This document shows positions 1 through 11,698 of a stretch of DNA of 64,000 bases, piece by piece (position 1 is the first letter of the stretch; each line of letters opens with the position of its first letter). The translations under genes were made by a program, and so were the position numbers. Origin of the DNA: Closterium sp. Naga37s-1 (lineage: Eukaryota; Streptophyta; Zygnematophyceae; Desmidiales; Closteriaceae); contig CANJKZ010000064.1 in assembly GCA_947471745.1 (NCBI GenBank), forward strand, positions 62,001 through 126,000, given 5' to 3'. The notes under the pieces were generated by a model. That model made no database searches, was not told the DNA's origin, and saw only the letters and a list, made by a program, of their open reading frames with translations.

Positions 1-1800
1 CTACGGATTGACTGCGGCAGCGTGGTCGAGAGCGGCGTGGCAGCGGCAGCGGGATTCATGGCGGACCAATACACGTCGGACGGGACGCCCTTCACCATCG
101 CGCCGGGCTCCACCAACGCCGCCAATCTAACGGCGACGCTCTCCCCTGCTGAGCTCACGGGCCGCGCCTTCTCCAACACCACCGGCGGTTGCTACAAAAT
201 CCCGCGTGCCAATGGCACCTACTTAGTGCGGCTCGGCTTCGCGTACTTAAACTTCGACAAGGAGGCGAACCCGCCCGTGTTCAACGTGACGGCTCAGGGC
301 GTGCCTGTTCTGACGATTAATTTGATGACGGCAGAAGGGATGCAGAATAATGAGACGGCGAAGACGGCGACGGCGTACTACCGCGACTTCATGGTGTTCA
401 CAGATACGGGATTCCTCGACGTGTGCCTCGTGCCCTTCTCGTCGTCCGTCCAGCCTGCTTTCGTGAACCCCTTGGATGCCATCCTCTCCTTCCCCCCAGA
501 CACCCAGTCGCGCACTCCGCTGCTCAACACGCTCGAGGTCTACCCCACCCCCAGCACCGTGTACCAGGGCTTGCCCAAAAAAGAAGGCGTGATTCTCGCG
601 AACGCCATGCGAGTCAACATTGGAGGGCCGACCGTCGGGCCGGACATGGTGGGGCGCGTGTGGGACGCCGACGACCGCTCGTTCCTGCCGCGGAGCTTCC
701 GCGCGACGAACGCGACGGTGAACAACACGGACGACCCGGACAACTACTGGCCGCAGAGCATGCTGCGCACGTACCGCGAGTCCATCAACGTGGACAATGC
801 GGCCGGCACGGAGATGCAGTACTCGGGGCTCGTGGTGCCCATGGACCCCACCAACCTCTTCCTCGTCATCCTCAACTTCATGGATCCCAACCCCGCCGTC
901 AAGCGCGGCCAGCGCATGATGGAACTGCAGCTGTCGTGGGGCGACGGTCAGACGATCGCCATTGGCTCCCCGCCGGACACGCTCGACATGGTCAACTTCA
1001 CACAGCCGCTGACGGCGATGGCGGTGACGCACGTGGTGGCGATGGAGAACCCCTTCTCGTACTTCCAGAGCGTGGCTGTGGACCTGCGCGCCACCAACAA
1101 GAGCCTGCCCGCCGTCATCAGCGGCATGGAGGTGTATGAAGCCATCCCCATTGCCCTGCCCCCCCCTGCTGACGCTGCTGCTGGCGCTGATGCTGGCGCT
1201 GCTGCTGGCGCCCGCAGAGCTCGCCCCATGACGCTAACAGCGGAGGAGGCGCATGTGTTGCCCCCTCCTCCCCCGCCTCCTGCGACCAGCAGTGGTAAGC
1301 ACTGAGTGCAGAGAAGACTGACAGCGTCCCCCACATGCCCTCGTGCTGTTGACCATGTTCGCCAGGCAATGAGGTCGCATGTCCGCTGTTTTTGCACTGC
1401 CCCTTGTGCTCTGTGCATCCGCAGCCTGCAACGTGGCTTGCACCTGCGCCCACCTGAATCCGCCTGCTGGTTTCTCCAATGCTACCCCGCTTTCACCCCT
1501 GTGGCAGGCCTGTCAGCTGGAAGCATTGCTGCCATCGTGATGGGTGTGCTGCTGGGCGTGGTGCTGATTGCAGGGGGCGTCTATTTTGTCATCCAGCGCA
1601 AGAAGAACCCAACGCCTTTCACCAAATTCGGTTAGTATCTGAATTCTCTGTGCTGTGAGATTCCCTTGGCCTTGCTGATCCACTTTCCTTTTGGTCCTGT
1701 GGGGCTCGATTGAATATGCCACATGCAACCCCCACCACCCCTGTCCAACTGTACAGATGACGGTGGTGCTGCTGGTGCAAATGCAAACCTGGTTGTCTGA
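1..1800 (+). CDS. Malectin-like single-pass membrane protein without kinase (5' partial)
   Basis: Model: exons <1..1294, 1508..1630 and 1757..1800, about 486 residues in the window. The window opens in frame on LRIDCGS, the usual start of a plant Malectin_like ectodomain (PF12819 type), so the signal peptide lies upstream. The ectodomain runs to about residue 385 and ends in the conserved EVY strand. An Ala/Pro-rich stalk follows, then a transmembrane helix in exon 2 (GSIAAIVMGVLLGVVLIAG) and a basic stop-transfer IQRKK. Introns use GTAAGC..CAG and GTTAGT..CAG and keep phase 1 throughout. Exon 3 adds a short acidic/Ala tail and a TGA stop. Malectin-like receptor kinases (CrRLK1L, LRR types) have a kinase of about 300 residues after this point; here the protein ends about 25 residues past the membrane. 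This suggests a cell-surface sugar- or peptide-binding receptor-like protein that needs a partner to signal. Role is inferred. Confidence 0.72.
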
Positions 1801-2046
1801 AGAAACATGTGGTTCCTGATGTCCTGGTGCTTGGCATGTGCCTTGTTCATGTGTATGTAGCCATAGTGCTTCTGCTGTGTTTATGATGTGGGTGGCATTT
1901 CCGAAGGGTTGATGTCGGATAGACCCGTATATTCCAAACCACCATTTTCTGCTAGTAGTTAGAACTGTCCAGTAATATGTACAGCAGCTCTTTGATGTAT
2001 CACGAAGTGCTAGTGAAAATGTTGTCCTTATATATTTGTTTTCTCC

Positions 2047-2103
2047 TTTTTTTGGCTGATGGGAACGCCTGTGAGGATTAGTATACTGCCATCAGCAAAA
2101 AAA
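2047..2103. repeat. Short inverted repeat downstream of the malectin-like gene
   Basis: The arms at 2047..2062 (T7 then GGCTGATGG) and 2089..2103 (CCATCAGC then A7) are nearly perfect inverted copies with a 26-bp loop. About 45 bp later two related segments (GGTGGAACTTCCATTTCT and GGTGGAGCTGCCATTTCT) lie in direct orientation. The whole stretch 1801-2507 is otherwise AT-richer non-coding sequence between two convergent genes. The hairpin may be a 3'-end structure or a worn foldback element. Confidence 0.4.
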
Positions 2104-2507
2104 GGTGGAACTTCCATTTCTTTGGATTACCGTAGTATAACCTAATATAGGTGGAGCTGCCATTTCTTAGCGCGACGAACAATCTCATTGCACAGCCAAT
2201 TCCACTACAGTATAATGCTTGCGCATGTAGCTACGTAAATATCATTCAGTGACTTTGCTAATCAAGTCTGAAATAGCAAGCAGCAGCCAACCCAACAGAG
2301 TACTTAACTTTGGGTACTGCATGTGGTGCAGATACTGATGTGTTGTTCACTGCTGCAACACCAGCACGTCAAGAGAGCCTCAGCATCAATTGGCCAAGGC
2401 CCACAAGGCAGTCAAGCACAATGGCGGAAGAAACTCAACGCCGAAGCAGCACGATCCTGTGCCGGTAACTGCTACTGCTTGTGCTCTCGTATTAGATGCC
2501 TGGCACT

Positions 2508-4678
2508 TCACCGTGACATGGCCACTGCAGTGTGTGCAGCTCCAACAGCAGCAGCCATGTCATTATAGTGCTCTATACACCCCCCATTGCCATCCACCAT
2601 GTCAGGCTCTCCCATCCCCACAGACCCACCATGCCCAAAGTCCATGCTGCGAGGCATATGACTGGCCCCACCCATGCCATTCATAGCCCCATTGGGCAGA
2701 GACATGGCGCCTGGGCCCGATGGCATGAAGACACCTCCCAACATGCTCATGTGGGCCGCTGCCAAGTCATGAGTGCTGCCGCGCAACTCCATGGGCGCCA
2801 TGCCATCCAGTGGCCGGAACTGCATGTGTGGTGGCACACCTGCCGACGGGCCCGCTGTGCCTAGGTGAGGCGGCAGGGCATAGAGGCGGGAGGGGTTCAT
2901 GAGCCCTGGCGGCTGCATCAGCATGCTCAATGACGCAGGCGACGGGCCATCAGGCCGGCGTAGCCCAGGGATTGCCATGGACACTGGACCCATACCCGCA
3001 CCAGCAGCCGCTGCAGCAGCTGCAGGGACCAAGCCGTTGGCTGCTGCTGCACTGGTTGCTCCTCCCAGCCCTGCGGCAGCCGCAGCTGCTGCCATGCTGG
3101 CACCTGCAACTAAAGCAAACAAGGCAAGATAGTAGAAGCATGGGACATAGGGGTAATGTGAAATCGGCTCCTCAGGTGCCCGATTGACTACCTGTGTATG
3201 AGATAAGGTAGCCAAGGATCAGCGGACAAGCATGGATGGGGCTTACATGAGTCAAGCTCGGGTTTGATCAGCCCGTTGCTCGCATACGCCTGACTTAGCA
3301 TCGCCCCGTTCCCACTGAAAGCTCCGCCCATCATCCCTGCATGGCCCGATGCAGCAGCGGCAGCGGAGGCAGCAGCAGCGGCGCTGACAGGGAGGAAGGA
3401 AGCCGTCATCATGTCAGCAGCGGACCCGGGCGCGTGGGGGTGCGCGTGAGGGTGGCCATGAGGAGCGTGGGCGAGGCCGGAGGGAGAGCCTGTGATGGTA
3501 CGCAGACGCGAGATCTCCGTCTGCGCCATGGCTAGCTCCGTTTGCAGCCGCACCACCTGCACACACATCCCACCAACAGATAACTGACGTGTCAGGTGAG
3601 AATTACGATCCAACACATGTCTAAACCCGCTCAGTCGGGTGGTTGTGTACCCATTGTTATAAAGCATCACCAGAGAGAAGAATTCGATGACTCGAAGACA
3701 CCAGGAAGAGAAAGATATGCGATCAGGTTGATATGTGTATGTTGGGAAGCAGGAGTAAAGATCAGGGGCCGCCTAACGAAGAATAATCGGATGTTTCACG
3801 CTTGCGTCGCGTACCTGTTGTTGCAGCGCAAACAGCGCTCCGACGCAGCCGTAGACGGGATCGCTGATTCGGGCCTCTGCCTCGTACGACAGGCTGTTCA
3901 CGGCGTCCTCTCGGCTGGGCGGCGGCAGGTCCTGGAGCAACTTGCCCACGTTGCTGGCGCCGAAGATGCGGTGCACGTTGGCGAATCGCAGGCTCTGATC
4001 GGGCGAGAAGTACGCCGCGAACACGCAGCTGGTCGTGCACTTGCGCCGCAAGAACTTGCATGCGCCGCACGGAGATATCGACGGCGTCGCTCCCGCAGCG
4101 GCCGCAGCAGCGGCGGCGGAGGCAGCAGCAGCGCCAGTGCTGCCGTTGGACGCAGCCGCGGTGGTTGCGGCGCCTCCTGCGTCGTTATTGCCTAGTGCGG
4201 ACGCTGATGACGTGGTGGTGGCGGGCATGGTTGACGGCAACGTGCCGGCTAGAATCGAGGATCCAACGCCTGAGATTGGCGCTGCGCCAGCCGCATACGC
4301 GTTACTGGACTCCGAAGCACAGCTCAATGAAGCCGGCACTCCCGTGTCTGCTGTGGGGCCGGCTGCTAAATGAGGCTGAACCAAGCAAGTGTCTGATCCA
4401 GGCCGAGACAAGCTTCCGATCCGTCCCAACGAATTGACAGCCTCTCCGTGTTGATTGCTGAAGTCGTGTGGTGCAGCTATGTGACCTGCCGTGTGACTCC
4501 CTTGAGGCCCGCAGCCAGCTCCCATAGACGTGCTCACTGGCACCGCGGCTGGCGGGAGTGGGCTTAGCTGTGGCGACAGGGGCACAGAAAGCATGGATGA
4601 CGTGTCAGCACAAGGAGAGGCACCACTGGGAGGATAAAAGCCGTTTTGGAGCGAAACTGACGCCATTTGCATGTCCAT
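2508..4678 (-). CDS. LOB-domain (LBD/AS2-like) transcription factor, class I
   Basis: Model: complement of 3815..4678, 3247..3556 and 2508..3103; 589 residues. The LOB domain spans about residues 200-300. It holds the zinc-binding C block CGACKFLRRKCTTSCVFAAY (CX2CX6CX3C), the GAS block (FANVHRIFGASNVGKLLQDL, then REDAVNSLSYEAEAR and DPVYGCVG) and a class I leucine-zipper-like coil. The coil is cut by intron 1 after ALFALQQQ and resumes with VVRLQTELAMAQTEI in exon 2. The family acts in the nucleus as DNA-binding dimers. Unlike land-plant LBDs (mostly 150-300 aa), the domain sits mid-protein between a Ser/Pro/Ala-rich N-terminus and a long Ala/Gly/Met-rich C-terminus. The start at 4678 (MDMQMAS) is chosen over the upstream in-frame Met at 4819. 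The exon 3 acceptor could be either of two AG sites 5 to 8 bases apart near 3104-3112. Function of this paralogue is unknown. Confidence 0.88.
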
Positions 4679-6772
4679 TGTGTCCACGCCAGAGTCTTCG
4701 CGACTGAGGTGTAAAAGCGAAGCGATCGGTCGAAAATCAGGCGAGATCCGATCTACAGCGACCGCTACTGGAATGACTACCTGAAGTGGAACGATATGGC
4801 CACTGCGTCGGTGCAGCAATCAAGAAAGTCTGCGAAAGAAGGATCACGTGCGGTAGACTATCCTACGTAGATCCCGCTTGAGGTACCGAAAGGTTATGGC
4901 ACAGCCCGTACAGCGCTTCAATCAGAGCGATCAGTTGGGTGACACAGGAATGTCGACGAATAATCCGGTGGCTCAAGACCACGGGTCAGAGAGAATGACT
5001 AGGGGCTCGTACTCCGTTCCTTGATAGCGAGAGTTAGCGATCCTGATACAGGCTGTGTTGAAATCAAACGTCTGATCAGCGATAGCTTTCACTTAGCTCC
5101 CTGGGAGATTAAGATTTCGTGCTGGTGGATTGATGAAGAATGCTTGGAGCAGTGTGTCCAGCCAGAGACAGTAGTGGTGGGAGCCTAGCGGAAGCGGAAG
5201 AGGCAGAGAAAAAGAGGTTCTGGCGGAGCAGGTGTACGAAACAAATTCCGTGTTGCGGGCGGAGTAGTTTGTCAGCCCAGCGCACAGCCTAGTGGGCCGC
5301 GCACGCCAGTCACGGGGACGGGGAAGACCAAGTGGAAAGGCGGTGGGGGTTTCCCGAGGGGTTGGGGGGAAAGGAGGGGTGGGCCCTGGGAATAACATTT
5401 TGTTACAGTATGAGCCGCTTCAATTGGAGATCCTGATGGACGGACACCCTACAAGCCCTCAGCTCCTAGATTATGGGACGGCCGACCTGTGGTTGAGAGA
5501 GATGGGCGCGCCCTATTGGTCGACTCCTGGACCTGATACTTTCGGGGAGAGGGTGGAGGAGGGTTGATCAAGGCAAATCGAGTAACATTTATTCGGGATT
5601 TCGTGTGTTTCAAATGAGTCGCCGCTCGATACAAGAGAGGACTGGGTGCAGGGATTTGTGTGAGGGCTCTGGCAGTCAGGCAGTGCGCTGGTACCCTGTC
5701 AAATTTGTTTAAAACTCGAAAACGGACGGCTGAGCGGTGACAGAGTGGCGTCCAGCAGGGAAGACGGTGCTGCGCCATCCATTGGTGGACGACATTGGTG
5801 GACGAATAAACGTGATAAGTTTTGAGTCGAGATTTAAACAGCGTTGGCAGATACACGTGTATGCTTATAGTCCCTATGATATTAATGTAAGGCCTAAGTA
5901 CAACTGTATGTAATTTCAATAATTAAACATAGTAAAATATATGTTATTAATCTGAAATATGACAGGACAAATAGTTAGGCTAGTTCCAACAGTTTCGAAT
6001 AGTTTTTTTTCTATAATGATACTTATGAAATACTCAATAAATTTTGAGTGATTCTGTTTATGATGATGACTTCAAAATGATTTTGAGCCATTTATGCGTA
6101 TGAGCCGTGAAAAATGGCCAGGAAAGCTTCTTCTCCGTAGATGCATGCCTAACAACATGGTTTTCTGCAGGGTTGGAATAGCATGCATCCAATAATATTT
6201 TGCTGAAACCCCTACATCTAATGTGGATGGTTAAGAGTACAATCCATGGTACACTTTACCATCCGCATGGTTGGCCTGTATTGTAAAAAAACGAAGACTT
6301 TCATACCATCCTCAAATCAGAAGTATCTCAGACCAGGGAACAACCAATCACATTTGTTCTAGTCAGACTCCACGTCACACCTCGATTTTGTCTTCCGCGT
6401 TCTCCTCGTTGGCAGTGTCCACGTAAATTACAGGTCACACTTTGATCGGCATTCCAGCCTTTTCATATCAACTGCCAGGTCATCCCTGCGTCATCAGTAC
6501 GAGCCGCACGCATAACCCGGCCCTTCCGAGGAGTCGCATCAGCTGCAGTTGGTCTCATCCACTGATGATCGTAGGTCACACGAGCATCTTGGACATCCTT
6601 AGCGCCTGCATCCCCTTGGTTGAGAAAATGGGAAAATTGGAAAATGGCCGTCCCATCCACCACCACAATGGCCATAAATGTCCAGACCGATTAGTTCGTG
6701 CCTGCTGTCATCACTTTCAAGCTCAACATAGCTCCTTCGCTTTACCTCCTGTTTTCAAGCCATACGTCCACC
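4679..6772. other. Intergenic region between divergent LBD and PEP-mutase-like genes
   Basis: About 2.1 kb holding the putative promoters and 5' UTRs of both neighbours. I see no coding exon with family resemblance. The segment 5880-6100 is markedly AT-rich in an otherwise GC-balanced neighbourhood. A short direct duplication (ATTGGTGGACGA) lies near 5780-5805. Confidence 0.5.
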
Positions 6773-9179
6773 ATGGCCGCCTCCTTGGTTCAGGCATCCG
6801 TTTCCACGCTTCAATCTTCCTTCCTTGGCTCGGGGAGCACGAGGCTTCATTCCAATGGCACCGCATCTTTCCTCGTGTCCAAACCATGGAAGGCTTCTAG
6901 AATAACCGCCATGGCCAGCGGCAACACCCGAATTCACCGCCTCTTGAACGAAAACAAATTTCTGATCCTCCCCGGCTGCTACGATGCGCTGTCTGCCCTC
7001 ATCATTGAGCAGTCTGGCTTCCAAGCCGGATTCATATCGGGATATGCAACTGCTGCTGCCAAACTTGGGAAACCGGACATCGGTTTGCTGACGTACGTGC
7101 TTTTTGCATGCTGTTTTCCGCCTGTCATTTCAACGATTTACACGTTTACCAGTTTTGAAAACGAACTCAATAACATGGCACTCTCTATTCTGAGCCCATG
7201 AGAGTCCGTTTAAACGGATAAAATGTATTCCAGATTCTCATGAAAAATAAAAGGCTAACTTCCTTCCCGTGCTTTCCGCTTTTCTTTAAAACTTTTCGAC
7301 AGTCCCACTGAAATGTGCGCCACAGCTCGTTACGTGTGCGCCGCTGCTCCATCCACTCCCATCTTTGTTGACGCAGGTGCGTGCCCATTTTCTGCTCTTC
7401 ACTATTTGATCCATATGCTCTTAATCCGTATCTCCTGTAGCATCTCCTAGTGCCACCAAACTTCCCCTTTCCTCTCCGTTCTCTTCTCTCTCTCCACCCT
7501 CCACTCTCCCCCCGTTCCATCTCTCATTCTCGCTCGATCTGTCCTTTTATATCGCCAATCGGGTCGGTCCTGGCAGACACTGGGGGCGGGAATGCGCTCA
7601 ACGTGCAGCGCACAGTGAAGGACCTCATTGCCGCCGGTGCTGCGGGCTGCTTCATCGAGGTGAGCCCGCTGGAGTGATTGATAAAAACGCACCACCGCCA
7701 CCACGACCGCTTTTTGCACCTTCCGTCGTGCACGCATTGCGTGTCCCTGCTCTCGCCTCGTCTGAGCACTCCTTTCTTGCGCACCGTTTCCCCGAATGTA
7801 TTCCGCTGCTCGCAAGTGCATCACCGTCCGTCACAAATCGCATAGCCGAAGCATTGCTCCGTGCGTCCTTCATCTCCCCCCTCCCGTGTCTGCGCCCACC
7901 CTTGTCATTTCAGGATCAAGTCTGGCCTAAGAAGTGCGGTAAGCGTCCACCCTGTTCTTCCCAGCAAGCTGCTATCACTTGGTGCCTGAGAGGGTGTCCT
8001 TTCCTTGCTGCTACACTATCTCTCGTTTTTCACTATCAACCCACCTTTTCGCTTGTTTTATATCACACTAACCTGTACACTGACAGAATCCTCTTTTCCC
8101 CATTCCCTCGCCCGCATCCCATCGTCACACTGCTCTCTCTTCCTTTTCCTCCCTGACGTGGTGTTCATCGCACGGTGGCGACATCAGGGCACATGAGGGG
8201 CAAGCAGGTGCGTGCAAGTGACAGCTACGTGCTGTGACCAGCATACAGCATGATCTCCTTCTATTCAAATTTGAAAGTAGAGCTTGAGGCAGATGTACTG
8301 CACTCAGCACAAAGAATGTTCCAGCATAAGCCCAATGCGTACAGCATCTGGCAAATAAAATCCTCTCTCGTTCCGTTCGTCAGGTGATTCCAGCGGAGGA
8401 GGCTGCAGTGAAGATAGCAGCAGCGAGGGACGCCATTGGCGATGCGGATTTCTTCCTTGTGGCACGCACAGATGCTCGCGCCACGTCACAGAAGAGAGGG
8501 CTCGCTGATGCCATTGCACGTGCCAACCTCTACATGGATGTACGTTTCCAGTTCCCGCTTCTGATCTTCGCCATTACCCAATAGCCCACTCGTGTGATGT
8601 TCTGTTATGCTGAGTGTATCGTGATTATGTCTTTGGCGTGGCTATCCAGGCTGGAGCCGATGGGTGCTTTGTGGAGGCGCCTCGCGATGTGGAGGAGTTG
8701 CGGGAGATTGGGCGCAACACGCGGGGTATCCGAGTGTGCAACATGCTGGAAGGGGGTGTCACTCCCCTCCTCACTCCTCAGGAGCTTTCTGTGAGCACCA
8801 ACCCTTGACACTCACCTGCCGAACCACTACACACCAACTCATTTCCAGCGTCAACACATTCCATACATCTCTTCTCCTCCTGCTAGACATTTCCGATTTG
8901 GCTGCTTACCCATCTCCCCTCCGCTCCCTCGCTTCTTTTCAGGACCTTGGGTTTCACCTGATAGTGAACCCCCTGACGGGGCTGTATGCAGCCACGCGTG
9001 CGCTGATTGACATCCACAAGGAGCTGAAGCAGGAGGGCACCACGCGCGGGGCGCTGGAGCGTCTGGCTACCTTCACTGAGTTCAATGCGCTGGTCAGCCT
9101 TGACGACTGGTATGCCACCGAGGCCAAGTATCAGACCCCCAAGATTGTGCCTGCCGCCACCCCGGACACTACCTCTTAA
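6773..9179 (+). CDS. Plastid PEP mutase / isocitrate lyase superfamily enzyme
   Basis: Model: exons 6773..7092, 7303..7376, 7577..7659, 7914..7938, 8188..8207, 8384..8539, 8650..8790 and 8943..9179; 351 residues. The N-terminal ~50 residues are Ser/Thr/Arg-rich, like a chloroplast transit peptide. The TIM-barrel core follows with LPGCYDALSA, VDADTGGGNALNVQRT, the catalytic loop KKCGHMRGKQ (KKCGH with the active-site Cys, assembled over two micro-exons of 25 and 20 nt), FFLVARTD and the C-terminal HLIVNPLTGLYA. This matches plant 'carboxyvinyl-carboxyphosphonate phosphorylmutase, chloroplastic' annotations. Members act on 2-oxo or 2-hydroxy-dicarboxylates through Mg2+, forming or breaking P-C or C-C bonds; the true substrate of the plant plastid proteins is not settled. 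The start at 6773 has a strong context (CCACCATGG). The gene is convergent with the fibrillin gene. Confidence 0.9.
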
Positions 9180-9752
9180 ACTTACCACTTGGTACTAGCT
9201 CCAAAGAGCTGGGTATGAGATATACCTTTTGGGCCACACTGTTTCATGCCATTTTGTATTGTTTTCGAGAATATATGCTCTAAGAGTTCCAGCAAGGCTA
9301 ATTCATCAACTGCTAATGGAGATTTGAAAACAGTGAAGACTATTGATGATATCAGTCAGTCCAGAAATCTGTACTGTACCTACCGTGCACAGGAAGTACC
9401 AGTAAAAGGCAGGCTAGAGCCAGTACAGAAGCTACGCTTCAGAGTGTACCCTCCAAGATGCTGCTTTGCTAATGCTAGTACCAATCACAGTTGGAGTAAA
9501 ATGCATGGGACCATGGTAACTGCTTGATATCAAATGATATTGAATCTGGACCTTTGACATGCATGCACTCAAAACCATTACTTTAACCCTACCGCCCCAA
9601 GGCTGGCTGGCCATTTCAGGATATATTTTTACTGAAAACTGCAGCAGGTTTAGGTAGATTTACTGCATCGACCACAATGCGCTCGCAATGTGTACCAAAC
9701 AATTGGAGTCCTGAAGATCGAGTACCGGATGCAGTCGCCCTTAATCGGCAAT
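9180..9752. other. Convergent 3' intergenic region
   Basis: 573 bp separating the stop codons of two convergent genes. Both 3' UTRs must lie here. No coding signal, repeat or RNA gene is apparent. Confidence 0.5.
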
Positions 9753-11698
9753 TCACTCCTCTTCCTCCTCGATCTCTTCCTCTCCCAGGGGAATGCGGTA
9801 CGAGGCATCCTCCATGGTAAGTACGAAGAGGTTGCCCTTGTTGCCCCGTGAGATCCTGCACACAGCATACCGTACCACAGTTGGGGGCGGGAACGAGGTG
9901 AAATGAGGTGGAAAGAAGAGCCAGGGTTGAGCTAGGAAGTTTTCAAAAGCCCCCTCCAGTGCACAGGGAGCGCCAGGAGAGTAACAGAGAGACACTTGAT
10001 TTCAGAACAAGAAGGTGGCGCATCAGAACAAGGCCGGGGGCACAGAGCATGCTGACCTGAGGTCGTCGTCTAGGTAGGTGATTTCAAGGGACCCCCTGGC
10101 TGTGTCTGGTGCCTTGATGGGCACCTGCCAACCAGCAAGGAGGCAGGGATTAGGAGCAGTGCAACTTCTTGAGCGTGATGCGCGGCAATGGAGCAGGACG
10201 GGACGTCGCAAGCAGGCATGCCAGTGCAAGTGATCACAGGGGACAGTGGCAGGGGGTGAACAGGTGCACGCACGCAGGCAGCGAGAAGCAGAGCGGCGAG
10301 CAGCGTACCAGGGAGAGGATTTTGAAGACGTCGAACTTGACGTCCACAGCGGAGGCGGACGTGGGCGTGAGCGTGGCTTGCACCTGCCACGCACAGGGGC
10401 ACGACACCGCGCATTGAAGAAGCACGAGAGGCGCAGAGTGCAATGAGAGAGCGTGTGGGGTGATGTCCGGATTGCTAGAGAAGTCAATGCTCGGTTCGTT
10501 CTTTCACGTGCGTTCGACCAGCGTCAGCAGCAGCACCAGCAGCGGCGGAAGCGGCGACAGCAACGGCAGCAGCAGCTGGAGCAGCAGCAGCGGTGCGGGT
10601 ACCTGGTTGAAGAAGGGCCACGTCTCGAGGTTGCGCGCCTGCAGTGTTTCCCCGTCGATGGCTTGGAAAATGGGGCCCGAGGGGCGCAGGAAGAATGGCC
10701 TCTGCGCGGTAGCAGTTATGGGGATAGCGGCAGGCGCGGAGACATGGCGTGGGGGCAATGGGCGGGGCGAGTAAGGAAAAGACAAATAAGAATCCGGCTC
10801 ATAAGCTCGACAAGGGACGGGGGAAACGGGATAGACTAAGCGACGGGTGGTGGATGAGCGGGAGCGCATGGAGCGGGCTGAAGGATGGCATGGCACAAAT
10901 TCATGACTGCCCTGCGCTACTCGGAGTTCCTTCTGTTCGAGCTTCTAGAGGCGGCATTGCGCGCGGCGACTGACATTGCGGCCGAGGATGGTGTCGGACG
11001 TGGTGTAGAGCAGCTTCCACTTGCCGTTGAGCAGCGCCGACCGCAGCGGCTGCTTCGTCGGATTCACCGCCTCCAGTTGCGCCGCCAGCTGCCACACGGC
11101 GTGGGGGGGCGGGGCGAGACGGCGCGGAGCGACAGAAGGGCAACAGACGGAAAGGGGTCATATGGAGGTTACCGGGCAGGAGGCGGGGAGAGGCAAATGC
11201 GCGAATGAGAGCTGCGAATGCGACGGGTACAGAGGGCGAGGGCGCATGAAACTTTGGCGACGAAACGAGAAAGGCACATCTAGACGTGGAAGAAAGACCA
11301 TCTACGCGCCTACAGCCGACACGCGGTACCTCCTCGATGATCTCCTGGTCGTCGTCCGAGGCGGTGAGTCCTCGTTCGACCGGCGCGATAGCCTCCAGCA
11401 GCTCCTCCTTCAGCGCCGCGCGCTCCTCATCGCTCACCTTCGGGCCCGTGAACGCCGTAAACAAATCTGTTGGGAAGTTGATTTTTTCAACGAAATCGAA
11501 CAGCCCGTTTCTTACTGTCTGCCTCTGCTTTACCGGGGCTACTAGCCTACGACCAGCTGCCAGCGACGGCGTGCGAAGTGGCGTGCCGCGGAAAGCGCTG
11601 CATTGGACGAGCGGAGAGGTGGATTTTGAAAAGGAGCTGCGTGCCGCGGTGACAGCGCACTTGGGAGCGGAGAACGAGGCAGCGACGCAGGCATCCAT
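9753..11698 (-). CDS. Plastid lipid-associated protein (PAP/fibrillin), FBN3-like
   Basis: Model: complement of 11330..11698, 10975..11088, 10603..10701, 10309..10383, 10057..10124 and 9753..9855; 275 residues. Residues 1-60 form a Ser/Ala/Arg-rich plastid transit peptide. The PAP domain (PF04755 type) covers about 85-270: [99 protein letters not shown] and the C-terminal [20 protein letters not shown]. The order and the last block resemble Arabidopsis PAP4/PAP5 (FBN3a/b). Fibrillins are lipocalin-like proteins on plastoglobules or thylakoids that bind or shield lipids; FBN3s are thylakoid-associated. The tail is very acidic ([10 protein letters not shown]), which I do not recall from land-plant members. 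All introns are GT-AG and phases agree. Confidence 0.9.

Noticed and set aside
1631..1635. Stop codon TAG directly after exon 2 of the malectin-like gene
   Set aside because: The GTTAGT there works as a splice donor; an acceptor at 1756 restores phase and gives a sensible short tail. An unspliced form ending here is still possible.
4679..4819. Upstream in-frame Met at 4819 as start of the LBD protein
   Set aside because: The added residues show no conservation that I can recognise; the Met at 4678 begins the Ser/Pro-rich region typical of the rest. Not excluded.
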